From positions 26,471,858-26,535,857 of the forward strand of contig OY755242.1 in NCBI GenBank assembly GCA_963576725.1: a stretch of DNA of 64,000 nucleotides. The letters run 5' to 3'. The position numbers and the translations under genes are program-made. The first letter of the stretch is position 1. Each line of letters begins with the position of its first letter. This DNA comes from Azorinus chamasolen. Lineage: Eukaryota; Mollusca; Bivalvia; Cardiida; Solecurtidae. Below are positions 1 through 11,514 of this stretch, in pieces. Below the pieces are notes generated by a model. The model did not search any database. It saw nothing but the letters and a program-made list of their open reading frames with translations, and was not told the origin of the DNA.

Positions 1-434
1 CCTGCTTCATTGGTTCTCTTGTGTGTCATTCCTTTTATTTTCCTTTCGCAATCAGTAATGAAAAGACATAATAAAAAAGAAGTACCATAAAACACGGGTC
101 ATTTAAATGTTGACAGCAAGTTGTCTAAAGCATGGATAATATTTCATTTCTATAATACTACAAGTAATACCAGTGCATCGCTCGTTGTAGGCTTTTGATG
201 GCGACTTTGAATATACCCATATTATGCTAAAAGCGCTATCTGGCTTACAGCTTGGATCCAGATACAACGCCGAGTGATTCGGGGTCTCATCAGTACCCAA
301 TGTGTTTAACCCTTTCGGCGCCAAATTTCTAATTGTCGTCTGCAATCCACGTTTGTTAAATCATTCAGTAAATTAAGGAAATGGGATAAATAAATGAAAA
401 TTTCAAAGGAATAAAACACATATGTAGAAATAGA

Positions 435-552
435 GATTGAGACAAAGAGTGAAGTCCCTGATCAGACGCCGTCTTGAAAAGGCGGCGTCTGATCTGGGAC
501 TGCACTATTTGTCGTGGCGCATTTATGCGACTGCGGTGGTGGAAGGGTTAAC
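435..552 (+). mobile_element. Palindromic MITE, family A' (GACGCCG hairpin)
   Basis: The centre is a hairpin with arms CCCTGATCAGACGCC and GGCGTCTGATCTGGG, followed by a second small palindrome (GTCGTGGCGCATTTATGCGA) and an AGGGTTAA end. The copy at 44925-45030 is nearly identical over about 100 bp, so it is dispersed and fairly young. The stem carries the T-T mismatch described in the findings. Confidence 0.7.
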
Positions 553-674
553 ACTTTATTATGCTGAACTTTCAGCGAATTACATGCATAAGTAAGTATA
601 AATTGATGACAATAAAAAATTGAGCATTTATAGTTTATAGCAGGATAGGGATAAATGTCCATCTTTTAAATGTG

Positions 675-910
675 TTAACCCATTACCTCATAGGCTATTT
701 TTAGATCCAACCACTTTGAATAAATCTACCGAAAAGGAGAATTAACTAGAGGAAAGGAATTTTTTAGAATGTTGTAGTTTGAAACCATTGTGTTAAATAT
801 CTAGCATTTGCTCAGGGCTATAGGAGCAAATGCTCTATTTATCACAATGGTTTTATGAAGGTGATTTTTACAGAGGCGTAGAAAGGCGTATTTATGGAGG
901 AAAGGGTTAA
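675..910 (+). mobile_element. Palindromic MITE, family B (TTAA ends)
   Basis: It begins TTAACCCATTACCTC and ends GGAAAGGGTTAA. The body carries the family B markers (GGCTATTTTTAGATCC, then AATAAATCTACCGAAAAGG). The central palindrome around GCATTTGCTC...GAGCAAATGC has decayed on its left arm. TTAACCC ends with a TTAA target fit a piggyBac-like non-autonomous element. Confidence 0.8.
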
Positions 911-939
911 ACTCAAAAAATTACCCCTTCCCCGTGTTA

Positions 940-1179
940 CTCTTTACCTGTTCAGTATTCATGTAAAAAATAATGACATCATGAATATTTATTTACTGGA
1001 TTTTATACTGTAATCTTTTCAAGGGAATTGTTGCTTTGGCAAAAACTATGGACTCATATTTATATTATTTCATAAACAAACAGAACGGACCCTGATCAGA
1101 CGGCTCCTACATAGCCGTCTGATCTGGGTCTTCCCTGCTTGTGTGCAAATGTGTTTATAAATACGAAGGAAAGGGTTAA
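940..1179 (+). mobile_element. Palindromic MITE, family A (partial left end)
   Basis: A hairpin at 1089-1135 reads ACCCTGATCAGACGGCTCC...AGCCGTCTGATCTGGGT, followed by a GGAAAGGGTTAA end. The left part matches the A2 body, with TATTCATG and ATGACATCATGAATATT. The hairpin loop is short and decayed. Confidence 0.65.
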
Positions 1180-1351
1180 CATTTCGCTGCCAAATATTTT
1201 CGTCAGCTAGTTTACGTTTGTTTAGTTTTCTCTCCTTTTCTATCAAGAAACATTACTACAGTAACAAAGAGTTTGGACCCTGACATCTCATCTGGATCCA
1301 AACTAGTTGTCAATGTGCCACCGTATTTGTAAAGGTGGAACAAATGAGCTA

Positions 1352-1555
1352 TAGTAAAACCTCTCTATAACGGCCACTAAATTGTGTAATTAGTTGGCAT
1401 TTAGGGCAGGTGGTTGCTTAAGGCAAGGTGAAAGTAAAACAGAACGCTCCTATAGGAGCGTTCTGTTTTACTTTCACCTTGCTTAAAGCAGCCACCTGCC
1501 TTTAACACAAAATATTTTATGTAATTTAGTGGCCGTTATAGAGAGGCTTTACTGT
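1352..1555. mobile_element. Palindromic MITE, family C (ATAGTAAAACC...GGCTTTACTGTA)
   Basis: The two halves are near reverse complements across about 200 bp. Outer ends are AGTAAAACCTCTCTATAACG and its complement, and the centre is GAACGCTCCTATAGGAGCGTTC. TA-flanked CAGTAAAACC ends suggest a pogo/Tc1-mariner-type non-autonomous element; that assignment is inference. Confidence 0.8.
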
Positions 1556-1824
1556 ATTTTAAAAAGTAATAGAAGCAGATCTATCAATTTCCATTTGCAA
1601 ACAGAGCTCATCCTGATCAGATGGCTCCTAATGTGTAGTCTCTGTTTGCAAGTGCGTGAAAACACGTTTACATGACGGAAATGGTTAGATATTGATCCAA
1701 AGAATGAGATGGATCGTAGTTTATTGTACAGCTATTGTAGGGAAATAATGGTTTAATGTCTCTTCATTCAAGTGAAATTAAATATTCAAATCATTTGTTA
1801 GAGTGTAGTCAGTTTACATATTAA

Positions 1825-1843
1825 CCCCCCCCCCCCCCCCCCC
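1825..1843. repeat. Homopolymer run of 19 C
   Basis: An uninterrupted run of C following TTAA. It is a length-unstable tract and a likely assembly weak point. Confidence 0.9.
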
Positions 1844-2047
1844 AACTCTTGTATTGTGATCAATTATAACAAAAAGCTCTTTTCCTCAAATTCTAATGTC
1901 ATTGTCAAAGAGAAGAACGATTGTAAAAGCAGATTACATTATTACAGATTGAACTGAAATATTTAATTAATTGACTGGTGTGCGTTTCCTTTCTGTCATC
2001 TTGTATTTACTACTCAGTTGATAACGACAGAAAACAGGAACACGTGT

Positions 2048-2165
2048 ACAGTAAAACCTGTCTTAAGCTACCATCAAAAAGAGGTATACGTATGGGTCTA
2101 TATGGCAGGTGGTGGCTTAATGCAAGTCAAACGTAATACAGAACGCTCCTGTAGAAGCGAATGAC
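2048..2165. mobile_element. Family C-like MITE fragment
   Basis: It starts TACAGTAAAACCTGTCTTAA and keeps the GGCAGGTGGTGGCTTAATGC and AACGCTCCTGTAG segments, then breaks off before the right arm. Confidence 0.6.
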
Positions 2166-2515
2166 TGGCCAGTTTATATATAGAAACATCATAATTTATA
2201 GTGAAAACTTTGAAAATCTTCTCCTCTGAAACTGTAATGTTCTCAGCTTTCATAGTTGGCACATAACATCAACATCAGATCGTTTACAAAATTTATACAA
2301 CTTACGCCCCTGTGGTCAAAATTGACCATACCCCAGAGGTGCCTTGTTTTATATAGAAACATATTTCGAAAACTGACGATCTTCTTCTCTGAAACGGGAA
2401 GGTTTTCAGCTATCATATTTGGCACATAGCACCATCTTGATGTCCTCCACAAACGATATATGAATTATGCAACTAGGGTAAAATGGTGCCCAGTCCCAGT
2501 GGTGGCCAGTTTGCT
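2165..2515. repeat. Fragment of the AGCTCACC-type long repeat (internal units)
   Basis: It contains two units of the ~164-bp internal repeat that is fully present at 39191-41347, recognisable by TCTCAGCTTTCATA, TTGGCACATA and the CCCCAG(A/T)GGTG segment. It lacks both outer ends. Confidence 0.7.
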
Positions 2516-2699
2516 ACACAAACATATAGTGATAACTTTGAAGAGTCCCCCTCTGAAATTTCCTAATACTTTTTTATTATTTTTTAAGAGAAAAAACTGA
2601 CAGATTAAGAAATTTCAAAGGTAAAGATGTTTTTTAACACAACTTAAGAAATGTCTTAATCTTGATGTGAAAAGTTACGGAAATAATTTAAAACTATGG

Positions 2700-3045
2700 A
2701 TGTTTTCCTTTAGGGTCCTAGTGTCAGACATTTTGGATCCCGATGAGATACCGAATTGCTCGGCGTCGCATCTGGGTTGCAGTTGTTTGCTAATGCGAGT
2801 CTAGTAGCGAATAGCGGGGTCAAGGTTACGTGGCACATGTTTTTTTTAACTCTCTGCACGCTACGTAGTTTTTCGTCTGCAACAATTGTCGTCTGCTTCA
2901 ATTCTTAAAATAAACTTTCTCTCATTGTCATTTCAAAACTATGTTACAAACAGTTTGGATCCTGATGAGACGCCACATTATGCGGCGTCTCATCTGGATT
3001 CAAACTGTTTGCATAGGTAATCACAGTTTTGCACAGTTAACAACT
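2700..3045 (+). mobile_element. Palindromic MITEs, family D (two overlapping copies)
   Basis: An older copy centred at about 2735-2785 has GGATCCCGATGAGA and CGTCGCATCTGGGTTGC. A better copy at 2846-3045 runs from TTTAACTCTCTGCACGCTAC to CACAGTTTTGCACAGTTAAC and is centred on the hairpin GGATCCTGATGAGACGCC...GGCGTCTCATCTGGAT. The same family recurs at 44093-44306. Confidence 0.65.
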
Positions 3046-3387
3046 CTTCTTATGTAAAAAAAAATACTAACGCGATAAAGAAACTGTACATTTGGTTTGA
3101 GGGACTTTTGTTATACTTTTAAGTACACACCATATTTTTAGTAATTTAGTAAGATTAAGCGACTGTCGTTACACGCATTTCATCTCATTTGTGCGCCTTA
3201 TGTGTGTGTGTGCCTTATTTTTACAATCCAAAGGGTACATGTATCATCGTAGTTTTAAGTAGGCAATTTTGTTCATTCCTTTGTTCTTGAGCTTATTTAA
3301 CGTCCGTGTATATTACGTAACAGGCAAAATTAAAAACCCTAAATGCCCTTCATGAGGGGATGTAAATAATAAGTCACTTGATTGCAC

Positions 3388-3500
3388 TTAACCCTTTCCT
3401 TCACATAAACACTTCTTGAATCGTCACGCCTTTGCATATAGAGTAGACCCAGGTCTGTAGGAGCCGTCAGATCCGGGTCTGCTCTGTTTGCTTACTGCAT
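3388..3500 (-). mobile_element. Family A MITE, left part, decayed hairpin
   Basis: It begins TTAACCCTTTCCTTCACATA and runs into a shortened hairpin (GAGTAGACCCAGG...CCGGGTCTGCTCTGTTTGC). The right half continues in decayed form to about 3740. Confidence 0.55.
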
Positions 3501-3989
3501 GATATAGATCTGATTCTGATAGAGATCTGATATCTGATATTCAGAGATCTAATATTCTAATACAGATTCTAATATAGGTCTGATTCTACAGTTTGTGTCA
3601 AGGGAAAAATTCCCCTTGAAGATTTTACACTAAAACTATTCAGTCAGTAAATATTCATTATATCTTATACAGGAGCTATATCATATGGGTATACTATGTT
3701 GGCATAGGCGTATAGAAAAGCGTATATATGATGTAATGGTTTACAGGTATAATTTGCTGATTTAATATAGGAGTCCATAGGTACGATTTTGAGCCTTTCT
3801 GTAAACAGTGAAGATAAAGATCAGACAGTTCCTATATGGTAGGCCTACTCAGGGGGTTTGGGCCTTTGTATACGTTGCCTTTCATAGACATTTATAAATG
3901 CCAACATATACATATCAGAATACTGTTTGAGAAAATAAATATACAAAGAGGATGGAGCCTAAGTCATAAATATGCATGGAATAAAGGGC

Positions 3990-4097
3990 CAGCCTTTACT
4001 CCATAAATGCGCCTTTCTACGCCTTTGCAAACAGAGTAGGTCCAGATCAGACGGCTCCTGTAGGAGCCATCTGATCAGGGTCTGCTATGTTTGCTTA
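3990..4097 (-). mobile_element. Family A MITE, hairpin half
   Basis: CTTTACTCCATAAATGCGCC is followed by the hairpin GTCCAGATCAGACGGCTCC...GGAGCCATCTGATCAGGGTC and CTGCTATGTTTGC. Orientation is opposite to the copies at 28912 or 33207. The A-A mismatch at the conserved position is present. Confidence 0.65.
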
Positions 4098-4149
4098 TGA
4101 TCTAATACAGATATGATTCTACAGTTTCTGTCCAAGCCCAAAAATATGT

Positions 4150-4478
4150 ATACAGTAAAACCTCTCTAAACCGGACGTTAAATTAGATATAGATATAAGT
4201 TTTGGAGACAGGTGGCAGCTTAATGCAGGGTGAACGTCATGCAGAAAGCTCCTCTAGGAGCTTTCTGCATGACTATCAGCCTGCATTAAGCAGCCACCTG
4301 CCTAACACACTGGCACTTGATCGAAACAGACTATAGTTGTGTAATATAGTCTTTAATATAGTGTATTAATGTACTAGTTGTTATAAATAAATTATTTTCT
4401 TTTTCGCTCAAGAGCCAGTGGCCTAACAGTATCTAAATTCTACTCTACTAGAATTCCGGTTTAGAGAAGTTTTACTAT
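4150..4478. mobile_element. Palindromic MITE, family C
   Basis: Ends are TACAGTAAAACCTCTCTAAA and GAGAAGTTTTACTATA, with the centre GAAAGCTCCTCTAGGAGCTTTC. The segment GAGACAGGTGGCAGC-TTAA-TGCAGGG here is the intact counterpart of the site occupied by a family B element at 57468-57703. Confidence 0.8.
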
Positions 4479-5069
4479 ATATATATTTATAACAATTAAT
4501 CTAATTGATATTCATGACATCATTATTTCTGATGAATACCCATGGAGTAAAGGGTTAAAAACCAAACCGAAACCATGCAGTGAGAACTGGGTTCCAAACA
4601 AGTGTAACTACCTTTAACTGGCGAACGTGTGGTAATATTTGAAAACATTTAAGACCCGCCTGAGATACGGAGTTACTCGACGTCCAGTCTGGATCCAAAC
4701 ATTTTAGTACTATAATTGGCACCATGATCACGTTTTGAGAAGAAATAAAATGCAATTCTACATTGAAAAAAACAACAGGATTAGGGTCTGCTCTGTTTGC
4801 TTATAAAATTGTACAGATCTGACCCTAAAGTATTTGTCTAAGCCAAAAAATAGCTTATAAAGTTGCAGTTACTGGGTATTCGTGAAGTGACTAATTCATG
4901 TATAATTGTTCATTATGGAATTAAGAAGGGGTTACGATTAGTGGCTAGGGTAAGTAACCTCTCAAACATGCCTAGAAAAGTGACTGTTTGAGTACTTCAA
5001 AGTAGATACATGTATATCTTTATTTCCTCCATAATTGAGAATGCACATATTTGGTAATCATTTGTTTTA

Positions 5070-5258
5070 CAGTAAACCCCTTCTAGACCGAAATTCTAGT
5101 AGAGAATATTTTAGATATTTTTAGGCAGGTGATTAATTGCTTAATGCAGGGCGAAAGTCACACAGAAAGCTCCTAGAGGGGTTGCAAGACTTTCAGCCTG
5201 CGTCCAGGGCCGATATTTAAATACTAAATTTAACGTCCGGTTTAGAGGGGCTTCCCTG
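5070..5258. mobile_element. Palindromic MITE, family C (diverged)
   Basis: Ends are ACAGTAAACCCCTTCTAG and CCGGTTTAGAGGGGCTTCCC. The central stem is partly decayed (AGAAAGCTCCTAGAGGGG). Confidence 0.65.
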
Positions 5259-5355
5259 TCCTGCTTTATAAATTGGTAGAGTACAATGACGATGTGGATC
5301 TCAATGTTCCGGCCACATAGACATGACTTAACCCTCTCCCTCAAGAATACCCATG

Positions 5356-5587
5356 TTAACCCATTACCTCATATGCTATTTTTAGACTCAACCTCTTTGA
5401 ATTAATCTACCGAAAAGGAGCATTAACTAGAGAAAAGGAAAAAGTCTAATTTTGTAGTTTGAAACCATTGTGATAAATAGAGCATAAATTTGCTCCTATA
5501 GGAGCAAATGCTCTATTTATCACAATGGTTTCACAAAGTGAATTTTACAGAGTTGTCAAAAGTCGTCAATATAAGGGAATGGGTTAA
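5356..5587 (+). mobile_element. Palindromic MITE, family B
   Basis: TTAACCCATTACCTCATATG at the left, GGGAATGGGTTAA at the right. The central palindrome GCTCCTATAGGAGC has long AT-rich arms; the left arm carries a small insertion (AGAGCATAAATTTGC). Confidence 0.8.
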
Positions 5588-5689
5588 AGAGTTTTTTTAA
5601 TATTGTGCAGAAACTGTAGATTAAGGTCTATATTATTGCCTAACCAAACAAAGCACATCTTGATCAGACGACTCCTACAGGGATCTGCG

Positions 5690-5932
5690 TTAACCCTTTA
5701 CTCCATAAATATGCATTTCTATGCATTTGCAAAAGAGTAGACCCAGATCAGATGGCTCCTATATGAGTCGTCTGATCAGGGTCTGCTCTGTTTGCTGGTG
5801 ACATAATATTGATATGATCGTACAATTTCATGGCCAAAAAATCCCGTATTCTTGTGCTATTATAACAAATAATCTAATTAATATTCATGACGTCATTATT
5901 TCGTACACGAATATTCATGAGAAAAGGGTTAA
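5690..5932 (-). mobile_element. Palindromic MITE, family A (A2 body)
   Basis: TTAACCCTTTACTCCATA at the left and GAGAAAAGGGTTAA at the right. The hairpin is ACCCAGATCAGATGG...CCGTCTGATCAGGGTC... wait-state variant: its loop reads CTCCTATATGAGTCG. The right body holds ATTCATGACGTCATTATTTC. Confidence 0.75.
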
Positions 5933-6251
5933 AATACGTATTAATGGCGGAGTATTAAAGGGTTCGTGCATAGGCTAATAGGCTATGCTAAAAAACACCT
6001 CACAATATGAGGGATTTGGCTTTAGGGGTGTGGTAAAATAATACACTGTGACTGAGGGATAGACAGGGTGAAGTTATCACTGTGACACTGAGGAATGGAT
6101 CGACAGGGTAAAGTTTTCACAGTGAGTGAGGGATGGACAGGGTGAAGTTACCACAGTGACACTGCGTCTCATCTGGATCCAAACTATTTGGAAATGTGTC
6201 CATGGTGCTGTACAAATATGTTAAATAATATTAACGGCAGCGATAAAAATG

Positions 6252-6326
<75 letters not shown>
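6252..6326. repeat. (TA)n microsatellite
   Basis: About 37 uninterrupted TA units. The apparent Tyr-Ile open frames on both strands come from this tract and are not genes. Confidence 0.95.
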
Positions 6327-6331
<5 letters not shown>

Positions 6332-6599
6332 CACCGGGTCGGTGACGGGGTCAAAATATGTAACCTCGATATGGGGCCCCTTTTTTCCCGGAAACTGTAT
6401 ATAATCCACCCTATATATATATACCCCTGCATTGGACAAATCTGTGTTGTATATATTTAGAATGCCCCATACTACAAAAATAGTTAGATATACCCCGTTA
6501 TGACACAGTTCTATGTAGTGTATATTAGTGTATAATATCGTATAACACGCTCTTGTGGCATACATAAATATGACAAAAGTAAATGTACATATTTAAATC

Positions 6600-7285
6600 C
6601 ACCACACATTACAAACACTATGGACTTAGTAAATGTTAACCGTTTCCCTGTTACAAACGACTAACGCCATTACATGATGCTATTCAATCAATTTGCAGAC
6701 TAGTTTTGTGGAAGATATGTATAGGAGAATAAAAGTATGTCCATGAAAACACAACGGAACAGTTATTTCCTAGCAAAGCTACGTGTCTGCTTAATAGAGC
6801 AATATGAAGATAAAGCACAAAGCTCTTCAAAAAACCTTTCTGCGTTCATTCTACCTGCTTTAAACGTTCAAAGGGTCACTTGTGTTTAACAGTATCAGTG
6901 TATTTTCTGTTAAGTAGCTAATGAAACGGAACCTGATGACTAGTAATAAAGGCATTCTAGCAAGGGGTCATAATTTTACAAAGAAACAATACATGAACAA
7001 GCTGTTTAGAACCTGATCAGATTTCAGAGTACATCTTAATTGTTTGCAGTTGTTATTCAAGATGGAAAATATGGCCATAGTGGCTACGTCCTTTAAAATG
7101 ACTTGTCCAATTAAAACAGGCCAAGGTTTTTCTTAACAACCTACATCTTTGGGTGTGTTATCATTATCAATTCATAAGTGACTGCATCAAATGTGTCAAC
7201 CTGTTATGTGGGAATAGCCCCAGCAGACGTTAGTTATGTTAGGTTTTTTGTAGTGCAAGTATGGTTACAGACTGAATCCCACTGC
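6600..7285. other. No gene seen
   Basis: AT-rich sequence without a convincing exon, domain or repeat family that I recognise, apart from a weak hairpin remnant near 7010-7040. Confidence 0.5.
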
Positions 7286-7534
7286 TTAACCCTTTCCCTC
7301 ATATAAACGTGTTTTCACGCATTTGCAAACAGAGTAGACCAAGATCAGACGGCTCCTAGATGAGCCGTTTGATCAGGGTCTGCTCTGTTTGCTTATGGAA
7401 TTCGGTAGACCTATTTCTTTAGTTTCTGAATGACTACAATGTTCCACCTTATGTTTTTAATTATAACTATTTTGTCCATGAATATTCAGTAGATATCAAC
7501 ATTTAGAATAAACATAGAACAAGGAAATGGTTAA
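7286..7534 (-). mobile_element. Palindromic MITE, family A (complete)
   Basis: TTAACCCTTTCCCTCATATA at the left and GGAAATGGTTAA at the right. The hairpin is at 7324-7391, with arms AAGATCAGACGG and CCGTTTGATCAGGG. It is followed by the right body with TTCAGTAGATATCAACATTT. Confidence 0.8.
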
Positions 7535-7789
7535 GAAGCCACTGGTTCCTTTAACATGGAAATAGGTCAAATGCAATGAAGGTTAGAAATTCAATAGAAA
7601 TGGTCATTAAAATGAAATAAGTCAATTTTTTAAAGTCAAAGTTCACAATGTCATTATAAATCTCAATATAATCTATTAAATTGCTTTATAAGGTAATAAA
7701 ATTACTTTTTTTCATTGGGTACATCTTGACTTTAGAGTTGGGTACATCTTGACTTTAGAGTGGGTACATCTTGACCGAAAAATAGTGGA

Positions 7790-8060
7790 AACCAACTAAT
7801 TAAGTTAAAGTCATTCCTCTGAGCTTCTATTTCAAAACGAAACTCCTTTTATTTTGGATAGAGAATATTAACATGTACACGTATATTATGTACATACTGA
7901 TTTGACCAATGGGGCGTATATGTTTGCGAGGTCTATAAATCGTTGTGTTGAGTCGTTTTGCCGATTTCAGATAGGGAACGTTCGTCAGTTACTGTATATA
8001 ATATTTAATCTGCATGCGGGGTTTATATGTTTGTGAGGTATAAAAATAATTGCTTTGATT
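7790..8060 (+). repeat. Diverged direct duplication, copy 1
   Basis: It matches 8625-8870 in order: TCATTCCTC(T/C)GAGCTT, TTTATTTTGGATA, AATATTAACATGTA, CAATGGGGCGTATATGTTT, GAGGTCTATAAATC and CAGTTACTGTATATAATAT. The function is unknown and neither copy codes. Confidence 0.7.
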
Positions 8061-8624
8061 GCAAAACTTCATAAAACCCACTTTTACGTAGGTGACATTG
8101 TCTAGTTATATACTGAACAAAAAAAAGCTAAGGAAATTTCAGAAAGCAATGGAACAAAAGAACCCCAAAACAAACAACCATTCGATTTGTATTTATTTTT
8201 TTTAGAGTGTTTGGGGTGAAACTATACAGTGACACTCTTTACGCAATCAAACCAATATTTTAATTTTGCGAAAAATGACGGAAAAGACCAGTTAACTTTG
8301 ACATTGATTTTTTAAGACGCTATAGGTGTTGAAAGTTCAAATAAAGCATCATTCTGAGGAAAAATGGACACTTTATGATACGAAATTCAAAATGTTTCAA
8401 ATATTTTAGATCTTGTGTCATAGCCCCTCAAACACAAATTCCTTAACGTTTTTGTTGAGTACTTTCATATTGTAGGCGGCACATATTTTCAGGCAAAAAA
8501 CTAATCACAACGCAAAAAGGTAACTGTTTTTTTTATCTGCATTACTCAGTGTGAAACAATATTTAATGGTTTCTCAAACAGAGTCGATGTTATGGAAGAC
8601 AACTTACATATTGGAAAGTAACAA

Positions 8625-8870
8625 AATAGTTTAAAGTCATTCCTCCGAGCTTTTATTAAAAAAAGAATCTTGTTTTATTTTGGATACAGAATATTAACAT
8701 GTAAGAGTATATTAACTTACTGATTCCGCCAATGGGGCGTATATGTTTACGAGGTCTATAAATCATAGCCTTGAGTCATTTTGTCGGGTTTAGATAGAGC
8801 CGGTTCAGCAGTTACTGTATATAATATCTAAGTCTACATGCGAGGTGTATATGTGTTTGAGTAAATAGAG
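8625..8870 (+). repeat. Diverged direct duplication, copy 2
   Basis: Partner of 7790-8060. It has small indels, and the spacer between copies (about 560 bp) has no gene. Confidence 0.7.
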
Positions 8871-8935
8871 AACGTCTATAGCCATATGTAGGGTGTATGA
8901 TTATATTTGCGAGGTCTAAAAATAACTGCTTTGAT

Positions 8936-9045
8936 TTAACCCTTTCCCTCATATAGCGTGTTTCCGGCATTGAAAAAGAGAGTAGACCCATATCAGAGAG
9001 CTCCTGTTGGAGCTGTCTTATCAGGGTAAGCTCTGGTTGTCACCA
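8936..9045 (-). mobile_element. Family A MITE, left part
   Basis: TTAACCCTTTCCCTCATATA leads into a hairpin of the form AGAGAGCTCCTGTTGGAGCTGTCTTATCAGGG (split by mutations). The right end is not recognisable. Confidence 0.6.
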
Positions 9046-9566
9046 CACAATCCTAATGTATTCTAACTGTTTCCCAGTCCGTTAAATGTCTTAATTTTTT
9101 TCTTATATGGAAAATTGAACATGGGTTTTTAATTTACATTTATAATGTACATCGTAAAGAAAGGCTAAAGTATAATTTTAAATATATGTAGACTATATGT
9201 ATTGAGAGGTATATAAAATGCTTGTAAATTAATAATGTATATCATTATCTGAATTAGCCGCAATGTATAGTATGTTTGCTTAATAAACTGTGTCCTTCCG
9301 CAATCCGTCTTTGGTTCTTCTGAGCACAGAATAATGCAATTCAATCTAAAGCCGGGGCTTTTCTCCACCTATATTTAGCTATGTATTTGACTATAACGTA
9401 AAACCCGATACAAACAAAACAGAAATAAAATGTGTACTTGACTGTTACAATGTGTAAGGCATCACTATCTATTGAACAGAATCGGTTTGTCTGTGTCTGG
9501 TCTAATCATTACTATATAACCCTAAATGAAATTAATATAGCTCTGCTTATATTTCTGGGGTCTATA

Positions 9567-9612
9567 AGTAGGGTTAGGGTTAGGGTTATGTTAGGTTAGG
9601 GTTAGGGTTAGC
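9567..9612 (+). repeat. Interstitial telomere-like repeat (TTAGGG)n
   Basis: About seven units of TTAGGG, two of them imperfect (TTATG and TTAGG), in one orientation. TTAGGG is the usual metazoan and molluscan telomere unit. Its position inside ordinary repeat sequence marks an interstitial patch. Confidence 0.8.
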
Positions 9613-11514
9613 CGTGAGTTTGGCCGTTTCTTAAGCTCTACGGACGAACGAATGCCCCAAATTCTATGTAATCTGTGTCATTTTGTTTATATCTTTGTTA
9701 CCTACATACGTATGTAAAGAAAAATAGTAGATACTTATAAATGATGTAGAAATAACCATCAAAATAGACCAAAATGGCCCGATTTTCACAAAAATTAGCA
9801 CTGTGGGCCTAGAGAATGGCGCGTACGGACGGACGAACATCCGTATGCATTATATTAGAATACTAGCTTATAAAGAATAACATGTTTAATACATAGAAGT
9901 AGGTTTAAAATAAAAGATAAAGTATATAGAGCCCAGGGCTCCATTAAATAGGGCACAGAAGGTGCATTTTGGACTCTTTAGCGGGCCTCCAGGATCGAGC
10001 CTAGAATCAACTATATCGAGGGTTCTCGGTAATGTACCTATAACCAGTTGACTGCGCATAATTAAGTCTTCATATGCATGATAAATTAATTGCGTAGACA
10101 TTGCGAGATCGATTCGGAAATACCCGTCAAATTTCGTAAATTTCGAAAAAAGAAAAGGTAATTTTCGCGATTCTTAGCTAATTCAAGACCTCGTACAGAC
10201 ATACACAAAAGCGGACAGACCAATATATTTATGCCTAAGTTCTGTCCAATATTAGTTCTTTATATTGGTATATAGATATAAATAATATATGCAGAGATTA
10301 TGTAATAATGGGACCCCCAAAAAACGGCGGAAATCGCTATGGAACAAGGAACTGTTTTGGCGCCAAAAGGGTTTTCGCGCTCTGACGGACGAACGCCTAC
10401 ACTGAGGAATGTGAATTTAGTGCGTTTGTACAACCTAGTAAACAGCTAAAAGTCGGCGCAAAAATATTGAAAAAATATTGAAAAATGGCTGAGATATCAG
10501 GTTCCAAACATTTAAAATGAGCAAATCCGGAGCGGTTTGGTTGTACATGTATCTGTTTCATAACTGGCAACCTTATTAAAACTTTGTGTTGACACATGAT
10601 ATGACCTTACTTTTTACATCTTGAATAGTTCTACACGTACATGAAAAAATACAGAAATATTAAGTTCTTAGCGCGTTATGAACGTTTAATATAACTCGTC
10701 CATTTAAGGAAGTGTCTATATTTAACTTGTTTGTTTTTACTAAAAGTAAACTAAAGGAGAACGCATAAGGTTAGACTATCAAACGATATGTCATTTTGTA
10801 GATCTTAACATGCCCAATACGTCGATACCTTTTTGAATTGAAATCGGTCAAACGATAAGTGTTTATTGAACAAATACGGACAGGGACACTTCAACCACCA
10901 AACCCTATCAAAATTCAACCCACGGAAATTAAAATAAGTTCCTTATATGGAAGTTTTCGGAAATGATACTTACAGGCTCTAAAGACCTTTTGATGCTGCA
11001 TCTTTTGACACCAACATCGCCATATTCGGAAGATGAATAAAAGTGTCATAAACGGATCACGAAAGTTGCGGACTTTTGTTAGGTTAAATTGTATACCTGA
11101 CACAGCATCATAATCTCAACGCCTGGAGATAGATTTTTTTGTGCTGGGTATGTGGTTGGGTCAAGGTCATCGACACCCGACATTGAAAGGTCACGATTGG
11201 TGTTGCGTAATCGCTGGGGGTTAAAAATCAAGGGTTGGAGTGTCCCTCAAAGTTGACCAGAAATGCGACAAAAGTAATTTACCCTACCCCGAATTCGTAG
11301 GGGACATTAGTAGATATACTCGAAATGTACATATATACCAAGTTTCAGTACTAACCCAAGATTAATAAGGTGGACCCTGATCATTTTGTGTACTCAGGGA
11401 CACTCGGCACAACACAGTATAATTAGGGATAGGTTAGGGGTAGCAATGACTACGTTGTGTAAGGTGTCTCGCTGTAACCTCGTAACCGGCCATATTTTGA
11501 ACTGGTATAACTTA
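9613..11514. other. No gene seen
   Basis: Scattered short open frames only. No splice-bounded exon or known domain could be read, and there is no repeat family that recurs elsewhere in the window. Phrases such as GCGTACGGACGGACGAACAT and CTGACGGACGAACG hint at decayed dispersed repeats. Confidence 0.45.

Larger units (their letters stand above)
1..939. other. Non-coding stretch with palindromic elements
   Basis: No gene is seen here; open frames are short and start and stop at random. At 444-500 there is a hairpin element (arms around CTGATCAGACGCC / GGCGTCTGATCTGG), and a near copy of it recurs at 44934-45000. At 675-910 there is a family B element, listed separately. Confidence 0.6.

Noticed and set aside
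6188..6565. Open frames of 90 and 114 codons on opposite strands
   Set aside because: Both run through the (TA)n tract as Tyr-Ile repeats.
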